A DNA stretch of 64,000 nucleotides from Kitasatospora aureofaciens (GCA_000720845.1 JODU01000009.1:124001-188000), one strand, 5' to 3'. Shown: positions 48,508 through 57,723, counted from the first letter of the stretch. Notes: a model not told the origin generated them from the letters alone. A program made the numbers and translations.

Positions 48508-50094
48508 CTAGTCGCCCACCTGGCTCCGTCCCACCGGCTTCACCGCCTCGTCGTCCTTCTGCGCCGGGATCGCGGCCGCCGCGCCGGAGGCGTCGCCGTC
48601 CCCGTCCGTGTTGACGCGCTCGATGATCGCCAGCCGCTCCGGGGTGTCCTCCGGCTTCAGGTAGCCGACCAGGACGTACAGGATCAGCGAGACCGCCAGC
48701 GGGACGGAGACCTGGTACTCCAGGGGCACCCCGCCGTCCACGTTCCAGTTGATCGGGTAGTTGACCAGCCAGAACGCGATCAGGCCCAGACCCCAGCTGG
48801 TGAGCGCCGCCGTCGGGCCCGAGCGGCGGAAGGCCCGCAGCAGACCGAGCATCATCGGGATCGCGATCGGGCCCATCAGCCCGGCGACCCACTTGATCAC
48901 GACGGTGATGATGTCCTTGAACGTCGGCGAGTCGACCTGCGTCGCCACCGCCATCGACAGACCGAGGAAGATCACCGTGGTCAGCCGGGCGGCCAGCAGT
49001 CCGGACCGCCGGCCCCAGCCGCGCGCCCGCTTCGACAGCACCGGCGCCACGTCACGGGTGAACACGGCCGCGATGGCGTTCGCGTCCGAGGAGCACATGG
49101 CCATGGTGTGCGAGAAGAAGCCGACGATGACCAGTCCGAGCAGCCCGTGCGGCAGCAGTTGCTCGGTCATCAGGGCGTAGGAGTCGGAACCGTCCGGCTT
49201 CTGCGACTCCACCAGCAGCGGTGACATCCACATCGGGAAGAACAGCACCAACGGCCAGACCAGCCACAGCACCGCCGACAGCCGCGCGGAGCGCGTGGCC
49301 TCGCGGGCGTTGGCCGTGGCCATGTAGCGCTGGGCCTGGTTGAGCATGCCGCCGTTGTACTCGAAGAGCTTGATGAAGAGGAAGGCCAGCAGGAACACCG
49401 TCCCGTACGGGCCGACCAGCGGTTTCCCGTGGCCCTGGAGGGCGGGCTCGTCCCAGACGCCGAAGAAGCCGCCGTGGTCGCCGAGCTTCATGACGACGGC
49501 CACGAACATCGCGACACCGGCCAGCAGCTGGATGATGAACTGCCCCAGCTCCGTCAGCGCGTCCGCCCACAGACCGCCGATCGTGCAGTAGATGCCCGTG
49601 ATGACGCCGGTGATGAGGATGCCCTGGTTGAGCGAGATGCCGGTGAAGACCGACAGCAGCGTGGCGATGGCCGCCCACTTCGCGGCCACGTCCACGATCT
49701 TCAGCAGCATGCCGGACCAGGCCAGCGCCTGCTGGGTGGGCAGGTTGTACCGGTTCTTGAGGTACTCGAGCGGCGAGGCCACGTGCAGCCGTGAGCGCAG
49801 CCGGTTGATGCGCGGCGCGAACAGCTTGGAGCCGATCGCGATGCCGAGCGCGATGGGGAAGGACCACGTCACGAAGGACGTGACGCCGTAGGTGTAGGCG
49901 ATGCCGGCGTAGCCGGTGAACATCACCGCGCTGTAGCCCGACATGTGGTGCGAGATGCCGGACAGCCACCACGGCATCTTGCCGCCGGCCGTGAAGAAGT
50001 CGCTGACGTCGTCGACACGTTTGTGCGACCAGACACCGATCGCCACCATGACGGCGAAGTAGCCGATGAGCACGGACCAGTCGAGACCGTTCAT
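48508..50094 (-). CDS. sodium:solute symporter (SSS family)
   Basis: 528-residue transporter with about 13 spans. Start ATG 50094. Family landmarks: DVSDFFTAGGKMPWWLSGIS and HMSGYSAVMFTGYAGIAYTY at spans 1-2 with the Na+-site residues, ALAWSGMLLKIVDVAAKWAA, GILITGVITGIYCTIGGLWA, FFSHTMAMCSSDANAIAAVF. Closest in style to the proline/carbohydrate-type SSS carriers; substrate not readable. The C-terminal 40 residues are Glu/Asp-rich (PEDTPERLAIIERVNTDG). A 10-bp inverted repeat lies in the 46-92 nt before the start. Confidence 0.88.
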   Translation of the reverse strand: MNGLDWSVLIGYFAVMVAIGVWSHKRVDDVSDFFTAGGKMPWWLSGISHHMSGYSAVMFTGYAGIAYTYGVTSFVTWSFPIALGIAIGSKLFAPRINRLRSRLHVASPLEYLKNRYNLPTQQALAWSGMLLKIVDVAAKWAAIATLLSVFTGISLNQGILITGVITGIYCTIGGLWADALTELGQFIIQLLAGVAMFVAVVMKLGDHGGFFGVWDEPALQGHGKPLVGPYGTVFLLAFLFIKLFEYNGGMLNQAQRYMATANAREATRSARLSAVLWLVWPLVLFFPMWMSPLLVESQKPDGSDSYALMTEQLLPHGLLGLVIVGFFSHTMAMCSSDANAIAAVFTRDVAPVLSKRARGWGRRSGLLAARLTTVIFLGLSMAVATQVDSPTFKDIITVVIKWVAGLMGPIAIPMMLGLLRAFRRSGPTAALTSWGLGLIAFWLVNYPINWNVDGGVPLEYQVSVPLAVSLILYVLVGYLKPEDTPERLAIIERVNTDGDGDASGAAAAIPAQKDDEAVKPVGRSQVGD

Positions 50095-50139
50095 GTGCCC
50101 CCTTCCGGGGTCCGCCTTGTGAACTCCGCTCAGCTGGTT

Positions 50140-50186
50140 GGCACTTCGCACGAGCGGGGTAGGGGCGTGGCAGGCCGCGAAGTGCC
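50140..50186 (-). promoter_or_regulatory. inverted repeat upstream of the symporter gene
   Basis: GGCACTTCGC (50140-50149) and GCGAAGTGCC (50177-50186) are perfectly complementary 10-mers 27 nt apart, 46-92 nt before the symporter ATG. Either a looped operator or a leader hairpin. No convincing -35/-10. Confidence 0.4.
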
Positions 50187-50319
50187 CGCTCATCGTGGGT
50201 GCGACGACGCGGGCACGACAAGGAAGCGGAAGGTCAAGAGGAAGTAAAAAGGTTCGGCTTACTGACCTGCGTTCACCTACATGAACGTCGGCGGGGGTGG
50301 GCGGCGGCCGCCCGGTCCG

Positions 50320-52194
50320 CTACTTCAGCTCGTCCGGGCACGGCGTGCCCCGCTTCAGCCCGTACGGCGCCGACAGCCGGTACGTACCCGCCCGGGGGGC
50401 GACGAGCGTCGTCCACACGTCGCCGTCCGCGGTCTCCTCGGTCTCCGTCAGACAGCCGTTGACGTTGTCGTACGTCTTCGGCGTGCCCTCCGGGGCGTCC
50501 TTGGAGGCCTCCGTCTCCTGGGGCGGCTCGAGCTTGTTGCCCTCGTCGTCGACGAGGCTCAGCCACGGCGAGTACGGCATCCGGATCAGGATGCGGCCGG
50601 GCCGCCGCACGTCGATGACCCACTCGTCCTGCTCGGCCCGCTGGACGACCGCGTCGGGCTCCGCCAGCGGCGTCGGGTCGGTCACCTGGAACAGCTGCCA
50701 GTTGGCGTCGCCCCAGACCTGCTTCAGATACGGCAGGCCCCGCTGGAGCAGCTCCCGCTCGCGCTTGCCGCCGTCGCCGTCCGGTTCGTCCTTGGGCAGG
50801 ACCACGTAGTGCACCGCCCAGCGCTTCAGCCACTCGTGGTAGTTCGCCGAGTTGAGCGTGTCGTCGTAGAAGAGCGGATTGCGCTCCATGTCCGCCTGCC
50901 GGGTCCAGCCGCGGGCCAGGTTCACGTACGGAGCGAGCGCCGAGGCCTCCCGGTGGGAGCGGGCCGGTACGGCCTCCACCCGGCCCTGCTCGGCGCCGAC
51001 CTCCTGCAACTCGTTGACGAGCGGCGCCAGCTCCCGTGCCCAGGAGGCGGCGGGCGTGGTGTGGATGATGTCGTCGGCCGACTTGAAGCCGATCCAGCCC
51101 ACGAAGCCGACGATCGAGACCACCAGCGCGTACCACTTGCGCGACTTCGGCACCGTGAACGGCAGCGCCGCCACCAGCGCCACCCCCGCGAAGAGCATCG
51201 GCAGGCGTGTGATGTTGGAGCCGATCTGCGAGCTGATCAGCCAGACCAGCAGCACGGACAGGCCGTAGACCGCCGACGTGATCCGCACCGTCCTCCAGGT
51301 GTCCGGCACGAACCAGTACACCAGGCCCGCGTACAGGATCGGCAGTACCGCCGAGCCGAAGCCCATCGGCTGCGTGCCGGAGAAGGGGAACAGCACGGCC
51401 GACAGCGCGACGACCACGCTCGGCGCCACACCCAGCGCCCAGGCCCCCGGGCGGCGCTTTTGGAGGAACAGGGCGACCGCCACCAGGCCCACGAACAGGC
51501 CCGAGACCGGCGAGGCCATGGTGGACAGCGCGGCCAGCGGCGCCGCGCACAGCCCCTTGGCCCAGCGCTCGTGCCGCCACCGGTACGGCCAGCAGAACAC
51601 CGCCGCGACCGCGCCCAGGCCGAACATCATGCCGAGCCCGAACGTCACCCGCCCCGACGCCGCGTTGCCCAGCAGCGCGAACAGGCCCGCCAGCGACGCC
51701 CACAGCGGATTGCGGACCACCCGGCTGCGGATCAGGACCATCGTCAGCAGCCCGGCCGACACCGTCCCCGCGATCATCATCGTGGTGCGCACGCCGAGCA
51801 CCGACATCAGATACGGCGAGATCACGCTGTACGACACCGGATGCATGCCGCCGTACCAGGCGAGGTTGTACGCCGAGGCCGGGTGCCGGCCGACGAACTC
51901 GGCCCACGCGTCCTGCGCCGCGAGGTCGCCGCCGCTGTTCGCGAACGTGAAGAACCACGCTATGTGGAGCACCCCGGCCAGGGCGGTCACGGACAGCACC
52001 GGGTGGCGCAGCATGCGCTCGCGCAGGGCGAGGAAGGCGGCGTTCACCGCCGAGGGCGCCTTCGGCTCGGCCGGCCGGTGCCCGTCGGGACGGGGCTCAC
52101 CGTCGTCCCTGCGGGGCGCGGGTACGCGTGGTCGCGGGCCGCCTCCCGAACCCGGATCGGTGTCGTCGGCGCGTGTCGGCTCCGCAGTGGCCAC
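50320..52194 (-). CDS. integral membrane protein, GT-C glycosyltransferase-like
   Basis: 624 residues, GTG start. Residues 1-60 disordered. About 11 spans (for example VLSVTALAGVLHIAWFFTFA; VSAGLLTMVLIRSR; YALVVSIVGFVGWIGFK). The first extracellular loop contains GGDLAAQDAWAEFVGRHP with acidic residues where GT-C enzymes carry their D-x-D/D-D metal site, followed by YNLAWYGGMHPVSY. The C-terminal 180 residues are a soluble extracytoplasmic domain (VWGDANWQLFQVTDPTPLAE, WVIDVRRPGRILIRMPYSPW). Probably a polyprenyl-phosphate-sugar-dependent transferase acting on the cell envelope; the donor is unknown. Lies downstream of the carboxypeptidase gene behind a terminator. Confidence 0.72.
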   Translation of the reverse strand: MATAEPTRADDTDPGSGGGPRPRVPAPRRDDGEPRPDGHRPAEPKAPSAVNAAFLALRERMLRHPVLSVTALAGVLHIAWFFTFANSGGDLAAQDAWAEFVGRHPASAYNLAWYGGMHPVSYSVISPYLMSVLGVRTTMMIAGTVSAGLLTMVLIRSRVVRNPLWASLAGLFALLGNAASGRVTFGLGMMFGLGAVAAVFCWPYRWRHERWAKGLCAAPLAALSTMASPVSGLFVGLVAVALFLQKRRPGAWALGVAPSVVVALSAVLFPFSGTQPMGFGSAVLPILYAGLVYWFVPDTWRTVRITSAVYGLSVLLVWLISSQIGSNITRLPMLFAGVALVAALPFTVPKSRKWYALVVSIVGFVGWIGFKSADDIIHTTPAASWARELAPLVNELQEVGAEQGRVEAVPARSHREASALAPYVNLARGWTRQADMERNPLFYDDTLNSANYHEWLKRWAVHYVVLPKDEPDGDGGKRERELLQRGLPYLKQVWGDANWQLFQVTDPTPLAEPDAVVQRAEQDEWVIDVRRPGRILIRMPYSPWLSLVDDEGNKLEPPQETEASKDAPEGTPKTYDNVNGCLTETEETADGDVWTTLVAPRAGTYRLSAPYGLKRGTPCPDELK

Positions 52195-52350
52195 CTGAAG
52201 GCACTCCCCGTGTCCCGTCTTCTCCTTTGGGCCGTGTCCCGTTCCCGCGACCGGCGACTGCCCCGCTTCGTGACGCTAGCACGCGCCCCCGCACCGTTGC
52301 CTCCTGCCTTTCGCGGCCCCGGGGCGCCCGCGGGCCGCGAGGACGCGAAG

Positions 52351-52378
52351 GCCCCCGCGGCCGGGTGGCCGCGGGGGC
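52351..52378. terminator. terminator after the carboxypeptidase gene
   Basis: Perfect 12-bp stem GCCCCCGCGGCC / GGCCGCGGGGGC with a GGGT loop, 34 nt past the stop of the minus-strand carboxypeptidase gene. Confidence 0.75.
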
Positions 52379-52412
52379 ACGGGGCGTCGCTTCGGCCCGG
52401 ACGGGCCGCCCG

Positions 52413-55181
52413 TCAGCCCAGGCGGGTCAGCTTGGCCGAGAGGCCCGGCTCGGCCAGGTCGTCCCGCAGGGCCACCGGCACCTTGACCGCGCCGCTGGTG
52501 CCGCCGTCTCCGACGGTGAGGGTGCCGACCTTGGTGCCGGCCGGCGCCGTGTGCGGCACCTCGTCCGCGTCGAAGGTCAGCTTCACGGTCAGTCCGGCCC
52601 AGCCGACGGCCTTGACGTCCTGCGTCGCGACGACCGGCGTACGGCCGCCGAGGCCGTCGTCGACGTACCCGACGACGCTGCCCTTCTTCAGGATCGTCGA
52701 CGACCTCAGGGTGTCCTGCGCGGCCCGGATCAGCTTGTCGCTGGAGTCCAGCGCGGCACCGAGGATGGTGTTGTCCGCGCCGCCCGCCGGCTGGCGCACC
52801 ACGGCACCGACGATGGTCCGGGTCTCGCCGCCGACCTCCTTCTTCGCCGCGAAGACGAGGTTGCCGAGGGCGGAGGTGGTGGTGCCGGTCTTGATGCCGA
52901 CGACGTCGTTGTGGCCGACCAGGTGGTTCCAGTTGGAGTGGTTGACACCCTTGTAGTCGTCGTACGACATCATCGCGGCGACCTCGCGGAACGCGGGCTC
53001 CTTCATCGCCTCCTTGGCCAGCTTCACCTGGTCCACGGCCGTGCTCACCGTCGTGTTGTTCAGCCCCGACGGGTCGGTGTACGTCGTGTTGGTCATGCCG
53101 AGGTCCTTCGCGGCGGCGTTCATCTTCGCCACGAACGCCTTCTCGGACCCCGCGTCCCAGCGGGCCAGCAGCCGCGCCACATTGTTCGCGGACGCGATCA
53201 GGATGCTCTCCAGGGCCTCGCGCTGGGAGATCGAGTCGCCCGCGGTGACGTTGACCGTCGACTCCTGTCCGGCCTGCGACTGGTCCTCCGCCGCCTGGTC
53301 GATCTTGATCTTCGGGCCGTCGGCGCCGCTCTTGAGCGAGTGGTCGCGCAGGATGACGTACGCGGTCATGACCTTGGCCACGCTCGCGATCGGCACCGGC
53401 TTCTGGTCGCCGGACGAGCCGAAGGAGCCGATGCCCTGCACGTCGAGCGCGGCCTGCCCGCTGGACGGCCAGGGGATCTCCGGCTTGCCGCCGTCGAACG
53501 TGAAGCTGTCCTGCGCCGTGAGGTCGAGGGTGGGCGCGGGCAGCGGGCGCATCGACTGCACGACGCCGAAGACGATCAGCAGCAGGATGACCAGCGGCGT
53601 CCAGATCTTGACCCGGCGCACCGTCGTGCGCAGCGGGGTCTCCGGCGGCGGCGGGGTGTTCGTCAGCTCCGCCAGCAGGTCCAGCGGCGGCTTGGGCGGC
53701 AGCGGCTGCTGGGTGGTCCGGTCAGGCCCGACGTGCGACCTGGCGGCGGTGACCCCGGTGCGGGGCGCCTGCGACGCCTTGGGCGCCTCGGCGGGGGGCG
53801 TCCGGGCCGGCGGGGTCTCCGGGTTCTCCGGGTTCTCCGGGGCCCGCGGGGGCTTGCGGGTCGCCGGATCGTCCGGATTCCGCAGCGCCACGAACTTGCT
53901 GGTCCGCTCGGCGTCGTCGCCCGGCCCGGACTGCCCGGCCTTCCCGGCCTTCCCGGCCTTCTTGGACGCGGCGGCGGCGTCGCCCAGCTTCAGCATGGTC
54001 GTCGGCTGATCCACGGCGGGCCGCGGCGCCTTGAACACGGCAGTGGGCTGATCGACCGGCGACTCGCGGTCGCCGTCACGGCTGCCCGGCTCGGGGTCGC
54101 CGTCACGGCTGCCCGGCTCGGGGTCGTCGTCGCCGCCCGGCTCGGGGTCGGCGTCCGCACCGGAGCCCGCCTTGGCGTCCGGGTCGGCGTCGGCGCCCGC
54201 CTTCGCACCCTGGTCGGCGTCCGCGCGCGTCTGCGCGTCCGAGCCCGGCTCCGGGTCGGTTCCCGAGCCCGGCTCCGGGTCGGTTCCCGAGCCCGGCTCC
54301 GGCTCGGAGGCAGCGCCGGCGTCGGCACCGGAGTCCAGCTCCGGGTCGGTGTCCGCGCCCGGCTTCGGGTCCGTGTCGGACACCGGCGCCGAGTCCGAGG
54401 CCGCCTCCGGGGCGGCGTCCGCGCCGGAAGCGGTGTCGGTCCCCGCCCCCTCGTCCGAGCCGCGGTCCGTAGCGGCGGGGGAGCCCGCCGCCCCACCCGC
54501 GTCCGAGTCCGGGCCCGTGCCGGAGGCCGAGGCCGTGTCCGACGCCGGGCCCGTGCCGGAGCCGGGGGCCGGGGCCACGTCCGGGTCCGGGCCTGCGTCC
54601 GTGCCGGAGCCCGGGGCCGATGGTGTGCCTGCGGTGGGGTCGTCGTCCGCGGCGCCCTCGGGCTCGCCGACGGGCCGCGGGGCCGTCTCGTCCTCGTGGG
54701 TGTCCGCGGCCGTGGCGGCCCGCCGGCCGCCGGACTCGCCGCCGTCCCCGGACGGCTTCTCCGCGTCCTCCAGCCGCGCGTTGGCCGCGGCGCGCTCGTC
54801 CGCGGTGGCCACCCAGGCCGCGACGGCGTCCCGCAGCCGGCCGTCCTTGCCGGCGGCGGACTCCACGCGGTCGCCCTCGGACTCCCCGGACGCGTCCGAC
54901 GGCGTATCGGCCGCCTCGGGCGTCCCGGCGTCGTCGTCACCGCCGGAGGCCTCCGCCTCCGTCTCGCGGACCGACAGCACGCGGGTCGCCGTGTCGACGC
55001 CACCGCGGGACCCGGCACCGGACCCCGCGGAGCGCTTCGCGTCCTCCCGTGCCACCGCCAGCCGCGGATCACTCCGCTCGCTCGCCTCGGTCCTGGCTTC
55101 GGGAACCGGACCCGCGCTCCCCGACGTCGGTTCTTCCGACGACTCGCGCTGCTTCGAACTGTCGGGGGACTCGCCCGCCAC
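52413..55181 (-). CDS. D-alanyl-D-alanine carboxypeptidase (S11) with long acidic N-terminal region
   Basis: 922 residues from GTG 55181, chosen for GGAGGAGG 5 nt upstream. Residues 1-510 are a disordered Asp/Glu/Ser/Pro/Gly region with repeats (EPGSGTDP, EPGSRDGD, KAGKAGKAG). One span at about 515-540 (WTPLVILLLIVFGVVQSM) puts the C-terminal S11 domain outside. Catalytic motifs: SVAK in PIASVAKVMTAYVIL (S about 597), SAN in LIASANNVARLLARWD (about 665), KTG in VVGIKTGTTTSALGNL (about 763). In S. coelicolor the equivalent protein (I recall SCO4439) trims spore peptidoglycan and affects germination. The long cytoplasmic tail is unusual for a PBP and may bind a partner or be phosphorylated. Confidence 0.92.
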   Translation of the reverse strand: MAGESPDSSKQRESSEEPTSGSAGPVPEARTEASERSDPRLAVAREDAKRSAGSGAGSRGGVDTATRVLSVRETEAEASGGDDDAGTPEAADTPSDASGESEGDRVESAAGKDGRLRDAVAAWVATADERAAANARLEDAEKPSGDGGESGGRRAATAADTHEDETAPRPVGEPEGAADDDPTAGTPSAPGSGTDAGPDPDVAPAPGSGTGPASDTASASGTGPDSDAGGAAGSPAATDRGSDEGAGTDTASGADAAPEAASDSAPVSDTDPKPGADTDPELDSGADAGAASEPEPGSGTDPEPGSGTDPEPGSDAQTRADADQGAKAGADADPDAKAGSGADADPEPGGDDDPEPGSRDGDPEPGSRDGDRESPVDQPTAVFKAPRPAVDQPTTMLKLGDAAAASKKAGKAGKAGQSGPGDDAERTSKFVALRNPDDPATRKPPRAPENPENPETPPARTPPAEAPKASQAPRTGVTAARSHVGPDRTTQQPLPPKPPLDLLAELTNTPPPPETPLRTTVRRVKIWTPLVILLLIVFGVVQSMRPLPAPTLDLTAQDSFTFDGGKPEIPWPSSGQAALDVQGIGSFGSSGDQKPVPIASVAKVMTAYVILRDHSLKSGADGPKIKIDQAAEDQSQAGQESTVNVTAGDSISQREALESILIASANNVARLLARWDAGSEKAFVAKMNAAAKDLGMTNTTYTDPSGLNNTTVSTAVDQVKLAKEAMKEPAFREVAAMMSYDDYKGVNHSNWNHLVGHNDVVGIKTGTTTSALGNLVFAAKKEVGGETRTIVGAVVRQPAGGADNTILGAALDSSDKLIRAAQDTLRSSTILKKGSVVGYVDDGLGGRTPVVATQDVKAVGWAGLTVKLTFDADEVPHTAPAGTKVGTLTVGDGGTSGAVKVPVALRDDLAEPGLSAKLTRLG
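54064..54131 (-). repeat. 27-bp tandem repeat in the carboxypeptidase gene
   Basis: Two full and flanking partial copies of a unit containing CTCGGGGTCGCCGTCACGGC, encoding nine residues (DGDPEPGSR-type). In frame, so slippage changes repeat number without frameshift. Confidence 0.8.
54241..54306 (-). repeat. 24-bp tandem repeat in the carboxypeptidase gene
   Basis: Unit GAGCCCGGCTCCGGGTCGGT plus TCCC at 54241-54264 and 54265-54288 is identical, followed by a variant third copy. It encodes the eight-residue unit GTDPEPGS. Confidence 0.85.
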
Positions 55182-55385
55182 CGATGCCTCCTCCATGCGC
55201 CGCACGTCCTGTGCGCGCTACCGAACCCGTACCGAAACCATTTACCAGTGTCCTGTGTACGGGTGGAACCCACGCGGAAGACGAGAACGACATACCTACT
55301 GGTTCCACTACGAAGCGGTCACGCACCCTCGACAGACCAATGTGAGAGGGGTCACCCTGTCTGTCATCCACGCGGGGAGGCATGG

Positions 55386-56144
55386 ATGGGCAGGAGCCGC
55401 AGAACACTTCCGGAGGAGCTTCTGCTGCTGGCGTTGGACCCGACCACGGGCACCACCGCACAGCCGCAGTCGCTCGACCTCGGTCTGGCCGGAGCACAGC
55501 TGGTGGAGCTGGCGCTGGCCGGACGGATAGCCCCAGACGGGGATCGTATCGCCGTGGTGGCCCCACGGCCGACAGGAGATCCAACACTCGACTGCGCGTT
55601 GGAGTTGTTGCGAAGGCGTGGCGCTCCCGTACGGGCGGTCAACTGGATTGGCGGGCCCCGCCTGGGGCTGCGCCAGACCTACCTCTCGCATCTGGAGCGA
55701 TGCGGCATGGTGCATGCCGTGGAGGGCCAGATGTGCGGGGTGCTGCCGACGACTCGCTACCAGGCGACGGACACGGCGATCAGCAGGGAGATCAAGGCCC
55801 GGCTGGACTCGGCGATCCGCACCGGCGTCCCGCCGGACCCGCGGACCGCGGCGCTCGCCGCGCTGGCCCACGCGGTCGGACTCGGCAAGCACCTCTATCC
55901 GGGCAACGAAGGACGCTCGTCGCGGTCCCGGCTGCGGGACCTCATCAGGCACGACCCCATGGGCGGTCTGGTGGCGCACGCGGTGATGGACGTCCAGAAC
56001 GGCGCTGCGGCACAGCCACGCCGCAGTCAGGCCCCGGCCGGCCGCCAGGCCCCGGGACCGGGAGCCAGGCCCGCCCCGGAACCCGCCCGCGGCGTTCCGG
56101 CGCAACCGCGCCACGGGTCGATGGCGCGGGCGGTAGCCCACTAG
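55386..56144 (+). CDS. GPP34 (GOLPH3/Vps74-like) family protein
   Basis: 252-residue protein of the Golgi phosphoprotein 3 fold found widely in actinobacteria. RTLPEELLLLALDPTTGTTA, LDLGLAGAQLVELALAGRIA, LERCGMVHAVEGQMCGVLPT-type core and AALAALAHAVGLGKHLYPGN follow the family. In eukaryotes the fold binds PI4P and retains glycosyltransferases; in Streptomyces the role is unknown. The C-terminal 60 residues are Pro/Ala/Arg-rich and disordered. ATG 55386 has GGGGAGG 5 nt upstream. It is divergent from the carboxypeptidase gene by 204 bp. Confidence 0.82.
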   Translation: MGRSRRTLPEELLLLALDPTTGTTAQPQSLDLGLAGAQLVELALAGRIAPDGDRIAVVAPRPTGDPTLDCALELLRRRGAPVRAVNWIGGPRLGLRQTYLSHLERCGMVHAVEGQMCGVLPTTRYQATDTAISREIKARLDSAIRTGVPPDPRTAALAALAHAVGLGKHLYPGNEGRSSRSRLRDLIRHDPMGGLVAHAVMDVQNGAAAQPRRSQAPAGRQAPGPGARPAPEPARGVPAQPRHGSMARAVAH

Positions 56145-56443
56145 CCACCGCCGCAGGCCGGAAGACCGCACCACCGCACCACCGCACCGCACCACAGCAC
56201 GACCGCACCGCCGCACCGCCAGTCCCCAAGCCCGGTCACGGGAGCCGCAGGTCCGCGCGGGGCGGCGGAACCGACCGTGTGTCCGGCCCGCCCGGACCGC
56301 GGAAAGGTTCCGCCACCCCGCGCGGCCGCATGTGGGGGTGGCGTTCCGAACTGGCGTGTACGCGGCGCATATCGACCGTTTCCCAGCGGTAGAAAGCACC
56401 TTGGTGGCAGTCTGCTCAGCAGCAGATACACAAAGTGGCAAGT
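56145..56443. other. gap with CCGCACCA-type low-complexity sequence
   Basis: 299 bp without a gene. 56165-56222 is a run of imperfect CCGCACCA/CCGCACCG units that can vary by slippage. 56380-56440 is AT-richer and is the probable promoter zone of the XRE gene, but no clean -35/-10 pair is visible. Confidence 0.5.
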
Positions 56444-56473
56444 ATGAGTCACCCAGCCGGAGGTGCGCGTCCC

Positions 56474-57341
56474 GTGGCGTCGAGTGTCAATCCCACCGTA
56501 AGGCGGCGTCGGCTGGGCCAGGAGCTGCGCCGGCTCCGTGAGCTGAAGGGCATGACGGCCGAGGAGGTCGCCGAGCGGCTGCTGGTCTCCCAGTCGAAGA
56601 TCAGCCGCCTGGAGAACGGCAGGCGCAGCATCAGCCAGCGGGACGTCCGCGACCTGTGCGGGGTGTACGAGGTCGAGGACCAGCGCATCGTCGACTCGCT
56701 GATGCAGATGGCGAAGGACTCGCGCCAGCAGGGCTGGTGGCACGCCTTCGGGGGACATCCCGTACAGCGTCTACATCGGCCTGGAGACCGACGCGGAGTC
56801 GCTGCGGACCTACGAACCCCAGATCATCACCGGCCTGTTGCAGACCCGCCCCTACGCCGAGGCCCTCATCCAGGGCGCGTTGCCCGAGACGTCGGTGGCC
56901 GACGTGGAGAAACGGGTGCAGGTCCGCATACGGCGGCAGGAGCGCATCTCCGCCGACCACAACCCGCTGCGGCTGTGGGTCGTCCTCGACGAGGCCTGCC
57001 TGCACCGGGTGGTGGGCAGCAGGCAGGTGATGCGGGAGCAGCTGGAGCACGTCGCCGAGATGTCGCAGCTGCCGCACATCACCGTGCAGGTGCTGCCCTT
57101 CGACGTCGGGGCGCACCCCGGTATCAACGGCCAGTACTCCATCCTGGAGTTCGCCGACACGGCCGACTCCAGCGTGGTGTACATCGAGGGCGTGACCAGC
57201 GACCTGTATCTGGAGAAGGCGCCGGACGTGCAGAAGTACACGGTGATGTACGAGCACCTGCGGGCCCAGGCCCTGAACGTGGAGCAGTCGCGGCAGCGCA
57301 TCGAGGACGTGGCGAAGGAATACGCGCGACTGAGCCGTTGA
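56474..57341 (+). pseudogene. XRE-family regulator (HTH + DUF5753), frameshifted
   Basis: N-terminal HTH: TVRRRRLGQELRRLRELKGM, TAEEVAERLLVSQSKISRLE, NGRRSISQRDVRDLCGVYEV. At a run of five G (56750-56754) the frame breaks: deleting one G restores WWHAFGDIPYSVYIGLETDA and the whole DUF5753 effector domain (LRLWVVLDEACLHRVVGSRQ, LPHITVQVLPFDVGAHPGIN, GINGQYSILEFADTADSSVV) to the stop at 57341. As read, the protein is truncated to the HTH plus unrelated sequence. GTG 56474 has GGAGG 10 nt upstream; ATG 56444 is an alternative. These regulators work with the small DUF397 protein encoded next. Confidence 0.82.
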
Positions 57342-57471
57342 AGCCCGAGAAACCGGGCGAAGGCGGGATAGTACACCCCTGCCCCGATGCACCGGAAGAC
57401 TCACCTGGAATATGCCATCCGGTCGAGTGAATGCCTGCTCCGTGCGGGGAGGCCAGCGAGTAGCGTCGATC

Positions 57472-57498
57472 ACGCCAAAGATCAAACGTCATTGGCGT
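57472..57498. promoter_or_regulatory. inverted repeat upstream of the DUF397 gene
   Basis: ACGCCAA (57472-57478) and TTGGCGT (57492-57498), 13 nt apart, centred about 47 nt before the DUF397 start, in the AT-richer part of the gap. A likely binding site for the XRE partner. Confidence 0.4.
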
Positions 57499-57531
57499 AA
57501 ACCACACTCGCGACTCGCCATCGGAGCAGAC

Positions 57532-57723
57532 ATGGCAATTCTTCAGGGCGCCCAGGAATCGTGGACCAAGTCCTCCTACTCCGGAGGGAACGGCGCGTGC
57601 GTCGAGGTCCGGTCACCGGTCGTGGCGGCGCTCGCCGTCCGCGACTCCAAGGTGACTGAGGGCCCGGTCCTCGCGTTCCCCGCCGACGCGTGGACCGCCT
57701 TCGTGACGTCGGTCAAGGAGTAA
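57532..57723 (+). CDS. DUF397 protein, partner of the XRE regulator
   Basis: 63-residue DUF397 protein: WTKSSYSGGNGACVEVRSPV, AVRDSKVTEGPVLAFPADAW, TAFVTSVKE. GGAG precedes the ATG by 6 nt. Members bind an adjacent XRE-DUF5753 regulator (WhiJ-type systems in Streptomyces that affect aerial growth and antibiotics). Here the XRE gene carries a frameshift while this gene is intact. Confidence 0.9.
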   Translation: MAILQGAQESWTKSSYSGGNGACVEVRSPVVAALAVRDSKVTEGPVLAFPADAWTAFVTSVKE

